From contig JAFQOB010000126.1 in the NCBI GenBank assembly GCA_017395725.1, forward strand, positions 1 through 8,111: a DNA stretch of 8,111 nucleotides, written 5' to 3'. Positions 5,570 to 8,111 of the stretch are shown here, piece by piece. Position numbers and translations under genes: made by a program. The notes below the pieces were generated by a model. It had not been told where the DNA came from and did no database searches. It saw nothing but the letters and a program-made list of their open reading frames with translations. Every line of letters starts with the position of its first letter. Position 1 is the stretch's first letter. The stretch is from Clostridia bacterium (GTDB lineage Bacteria; Bacillota_A; Clostridia; Oscillospirales; CAG-272).

Positions 5570-6334
5570 ATGCATTCTGAAAGAAGAAAAATCATTAAAG
5601 ATTTGCTTTATTCAAAGCCTTTTGTATCTTTAAAAGAACTTATTGAGCTTTTCCCCGACGTTTCAAGTATGACTATCCGCCGTGATATTGACTTTTTCGA
5701 ACAGCAGGGCGAAGCCATAAAGGTAAGAGGCGGCGCTCGTTCCATGAAGTTTATTACAACATCGATGGAAGAGGAATTCCCCAGCCGTATGCAAAAGAAC
5801 ATTCCCGCCAAAGAAGCCCTTGCAAAAAAGGCTATTGAGCTTCTTGAAACAGGACGTTCCATATTTCTCGACTCCGGTACTACTATGCTTAGAATGGCAT
5901 CTCTTCTCCCCGAAGAAAGACTTACTATTACAACTACCGGTCCTAATATTGCTATCGAATTGCTTAACAAGAAACAGACCTTGGTAAACCTCGTAGGCGG
6001 TATGCTTAACAGAGATAACATATCCGTATCGGGAACACAGGCTTTGCGCTTCCTTGACGATATCAATATTGACATTGCGTTTATAGTACCGTCGGGTGCA
6101 GATGCACAAACGGGACTTACCTGCGGTAACTACAGCGAATGTGAGCTTAAAAAGATGATAGTTGAAAAGGCGAGAAAGATTATTGTTCTCCTTGATACGT
6201 CAAAGCTTGATAAGAGCTTACCTTACACGTTCTGCGCACTTGAAAACGTTTCCGCTATTATTACAAACGGCGTTCTTCCCAGAGATATTGAGGAGCTCGC
6301 CGAAAGAAGCGGCGTACAAATTATCCGAGCATAA
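5570..6334 (+). CDS. DeoR/GlpR family transcriptional regulator
   Basis: A 254-residue DNA-binding regulator of normal family length. The N-terminal winged helix-turn-helix covers about residues 4-56: FVSLKELIELFPDVSSMTIR (18-37) followed by RDIDFFEQQG and the wing IKVRGGA. The C-terminal sugar-phosphate-sensor domain (about 75-250) shows IFLDSGTT (98-105), TTTGPNIA (121-128), VGGML and LLDTSKLDK (207-215), the family's D-x-SK segment. Proteins of this family usually repress and are released by a phosphorylated metabolite. The effector here is not evident. The ribosome binding site GGGAGA (5555-5560) is 9 bases before ATG. It has the consensus promoter and operator-like palindrome upstream, and only 38 bases without a terminator separate it from E2. 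It therefore probably controls itself and the E2/E3 genes. Confidence 0.92.
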   Translation: MHSERRKIIKDLLYSKPFVSLKELIELFPDVSSMTIRRDIDFFEQQGEAIKVRGGARSMKFITTSMEEEFPSRMQKNIPAKEALAKKAIELLETGRSIFLDSGTTMLRMASLLPEERLTITTTGPNIAIELLNKKQTLVNLVGGMLNRDNISVSGTQALRFLDDINIDIAFIVPSGADAQTGLTCGNYSECELKKMIVEKARKIIVLLDTSKLDKSLPYTFCALENVSAIITNGVLPRDIEELAERSGVQIIRA

Positions 6335-6372
6335 AATTAATCAATATATATATTATTTTGGAGGTAAAACTT

Positions 6373-7683
6373 ATGGCAACATTAGTTATAATGCCGCGCC
6401 AGGGACAATCTGTCGAAAGCTGCGTCATTACCGAATGGAAAAAGAAAAAGGGAGATGCTGTTGCTGAAGGCGACGTACTCTTCTCTTACGAAACAGACAA
6501 GTCATCATTTGATGAACCCGCAACAGTTGCAGGTACTCTTCTCGAAGTATTCGCAGAAGAAGGCGATGATGTACCCTGCCTTGAACCTGTATGTATTATA
6601 GGTAACGAAGGCGAAGATATAAGCGCTCTTATGCCTAAGGCTACTGCTGAAGCTGCACCTGCTGAAGCTGCTGCTCCCGCAGAAGAGAAGAAGGAAGAAG
6701 TTAAGAAAGAGGAAGTTGTTGTTGCAACCGAAAGCGCTGATAAAGACGGTATGATGAAAATCAGCCCCAGAGCTAAGAACCTTGCAAACAAGACTTATGC
6801 AGATCTTTCTCAGGCTACTCCTACAGGCCCCAACGGCAGAATTATTGAAAGAGACGTAAACAGACTTCTCGACAACGGTCAGAGACTTACACCCGAACAG
6901 TACGAAACATTTATGAAGACAGGTGTTGCTCCTGCCGCTGAAGCTGCAGAAGCTCCTGTTGCAACAGCTACCGCTGCTGCTCCTGTTGCAGAATACGAAG
7001 ACGTAAAGCTTTCCAACGTAAGAAAGGTTATTGCAAAGTCAATGCACGAATCACTTTCTTCTATGGCACAGCTTACACTCAATGCTTCCTTCGATGCAAC
7101 ACAGATTATGGAATACCGTGCGCTTCTTAAGAAGAATGCAGAAGGTATGGGTCTCAACAATATTACGTTCAACGATATGGTACTCTTTGCAGTTGCAAAG
7201 ACATTGAAGAACCACAAGGACTGCAACGCTCACTTCCTCGGCGATAAGATGAGATTCTTTAACAACGTTAACCTCGGTATCGCTGTTGATACAGAAAGAG
7301 GCCTTCTCGTTCCTACAGTATTCAACGCTGACAAGATGAGCCTCAACGAGCTTTCTGCAAACGCTAAGACAGTTATTAAGGCTGCTCAGGGCGGTTCTAT
7401 CAGCCCCGACCTCCTTTCCGGCGGTACATTTACAGTTACCAACCTCGGTGCTATGGGCGTTGAAAGTTTCACTCCCGTTATCAATCCTCCCCAGACCTGC
7501 ATTCTCGGAGTATGTAACATTACCCGCCGCGTAAAACAGGTAAACGGTCAGGACGTATTCTACGATGCTATGGGTCTTTCTCTCACATTTGACCACAGAG
7601 CACTCGACGGCGCTCCCGCAGCAAGATTCCTTAAGGAACTTTGCGCAAACCTCGAAAACTTTAACCTTCTTATGGCTAAATAA
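6373..7683 (+). CDS. Dihydrolipoamide acyltransferase, E2 of a 2-oxoacid dehydrogenase complex
   Basis: A 436-residue E2 core protein, which takes the acyl group from E1 on a swinging lipoyl arm and transfers it to CoA. The order is one lipoyl domain (1-80, lipoyl lysine K43 in ETDKSSF), an Ala/Glu/Lys-rich linker (about 88-125), the peripheral-subunit-binding domain (about 128-166, ISPRAKNLA...GPNGRIIERDV), a second Ala-rich linker (about 185-207), and the catalytic domain (about 210-436). The active-site motif is DHRALDG (407-413, H408 and D412). Pyruvate (acetyltransferase) is the most likely substrate. Acetoin or branched-chain complexes cannot be excluded without E1. ATG 6373 has the strong site TTGGAGGT at 6358-6365; the in-frame TTG at 6358 lies within it and is rejected. 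Codon use is strongly biased (AAG about 23 of 30 lysines), suggesting high expression. Confidence 0.94.
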   Translation: MATLVIMPRQGQSVESCVITEWKKKKGDAVAEGDVLFSYETDKSSFDEPATVAGTLLEVFAEEGDDVPCLEPVCIIGNEGEDISALMPKATAEAAPAEAAAPAEEKKEEVKKEEVVVATESADKDGMMKISPRAKNLANKTYADLSQATPTGPNGRIIERDVNRLLDNGQRLTPEQYETFMKTGVAPAAEAAEAPVATATAAAPVAEYEDVKLSNVRKVIAKSMHESLSSMAQLTLNASFDATQIMEYRALLKKNAEGMGLNNITFNDMVLFAVAKTLKNHKDCNAHFLGDKMRFFNNVNLGIAVDTERGLLVPTVFNADKMSLNELSANAKTVIKAAQGGSISPDLLSGGTFTVTNLGAMGVESFTPVINPPQTCILGVCNITRRVKQVNGQDVFYDAMGLSLTFDHRALDGAPAARFLKELCANLENFNLLMAK

Positions 7684-7713
7684 GTTATCCTATATAAGAA
7701 AGGAAGTATTATA

Positions 7714-8111
7714 ATGTACGATCTTATTGTAATCGGCGGCGGTCCTGCAGGATATAACGCAGCTGAAAAAGCCGCACACGGCGGCCTTAAGACACTCGTT
7801 ATTGAAAAACGCGCTATGGGCGGTGTTTGTCTTAACGAGGGTTGTATCCCCACAAAAACACTCCTCTACTCTGCAAAGATTTACGATTACGCAAAGCACA
7901 GCGATGCTTACGGCGTTAAGTTTGACGGCGCTTCTATCGACCATGCAAAAGTTGTTGAAAGAAAAGGCAAGGTTGTAAAAACTCTCGTTTCCGGTATCGA
8001 AGGTACTATGAAGAGAGCAGGCGTTGAAGTTGTTAAAGAACTTGCAGAAATTAAAGAAAAGACTGCCGAAGGCTTTGTTGTTAAGGCAGGCGACAAGGAA
8101 TACACAGGTAA
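7714..8111 (+). CDS. lpdA: Dihydrolipoamide dehydrogenase, E3 (5' part only, runs off the window)
   Basis: The first 132 codons of an FAD-dependent disulfide oxidoreductase, open to the window edge. E3 reoxidises the dihydrolipoyl group of E2 and passes electrons to NAD. The N-terminal FAD-binding motif is IGGGPAGYNAA (7-17), followed by the redox-active disulfide segment GGVCLNEGCIPTK (36-48) with C39 and C44, four residues apart as in the family. The PTK ending (the common form is PSK) is a mild variant. It starts 30 bases after the E2 stop, with AAGGA (7700-7704) 9 bases before ATG, so it is cotranscribed with E2. Given the neighbour, it is E3 rather than glutathione or mercuric reductase. 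No NAD-binding or dimerisation domain can be checked because they lie outside. Confidence 0.93.
   Translation, partial: MYDLIVIGGGPAGYNAAEKAAHGGLKTLVIEKRAMGGVCLNEGCIPTKTLLYSAKIYDYAKHSDAYGVKFDGASIDHAKVVERKGKVVKTLVSGIEGTMKRAGVEVVKELAEIKEKTAEGFVVKAGDKEYTG

Noticed and set aside
5608..6109. Two overlapping 148-155 codon open frames antisense to the DeoR-family gene
   Set aside because: They are shadows of a well-supported gene. They have no family resemblance, plausible start context or promoter.
7051..7596. 181-codon open frame antisense to the E2 catalytic domain
   Set aside because: It lies wholly inside a conserved coding region. The composition is that of a complement frame and no ribosome binding site is seen.

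Overview
The window looks like chromosomal DNA from a low-GC, anaerobic Gram-positive bacterium. Class Clostridia is likely, probably a gut-type Oscillospiraceae/Ruminococcaceae relative. The reasons are A+T-rich intergenic DNA, strong AGGAG-type ribosome binding sites, occasional TTG/GTG starts, near-consensus housekeeping promoters, an IreB-family gene, and an S1-domain protein of the type seen in that group. This placement is inference, since no 16S or phylogenetic marker is present. All seven genes are on the plus strand.

Layout. 1-351: non-coding leader dominated by two diverged tandem copies of a ~106-bp unit, each containing a hairpin. 352-1293: a standalone protein with three S1 RNA-binding domains, closed by a rho-independent terminator (1306-1343). 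1397-1425: a good promoter driving ireB (1460-1717), then probably ribF (1842-2786, TTG start) and a DacF-like penicillin-binding protein (2791-4107, GTG start, 4 bp after ribF). A strong terminator follows (4128-4157). 4212-4240: an extended -10 promoter for a D-isomer-specific 2-hydroxyacid dehydrogenase (4290-5360). 5361-5569: a regulatory region with a weak AT hairpin, a candidate promoter, then a perfect-consensus promoter followed by a 16-bp palindrome. 5570-6334: a DeoR/GlpR-family repressor, followed without a terminator by the dihydrolipoamide acyltransferase E2 (6373-7683) and the start of dihydrolipoamide dehydrogenase E3 (7714 to the window edge).

How the genes fit together. The first half is housekeeping: RNA binding, flavin cofactor synthesis, and cell envelope regulation and remodelling. 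The second half looks like a pyruvate-node module. A reductase of the D-lactate dehydrogenase type sits next to a DeoR-regulated E2-E3 operon of a 2-oxoacid dehydrogenase complex, whose E1 subunits are not in the window. RibF-made FAD would be the cofactor of E3, but the genes are too far apart for that to mean shared regulation.

I see no mobile element, CRISPR array, tRNA, rRNA or clear new defence system. The points most worth a second look are the DacF-like protein with two altered active-site motifs (SxN to GAN, KTG to NAG), the consensus promoter with its operator-like palindrome in front of the DeoR/E2/E3 operon, and the tandem hairpin repeat at the left edge.
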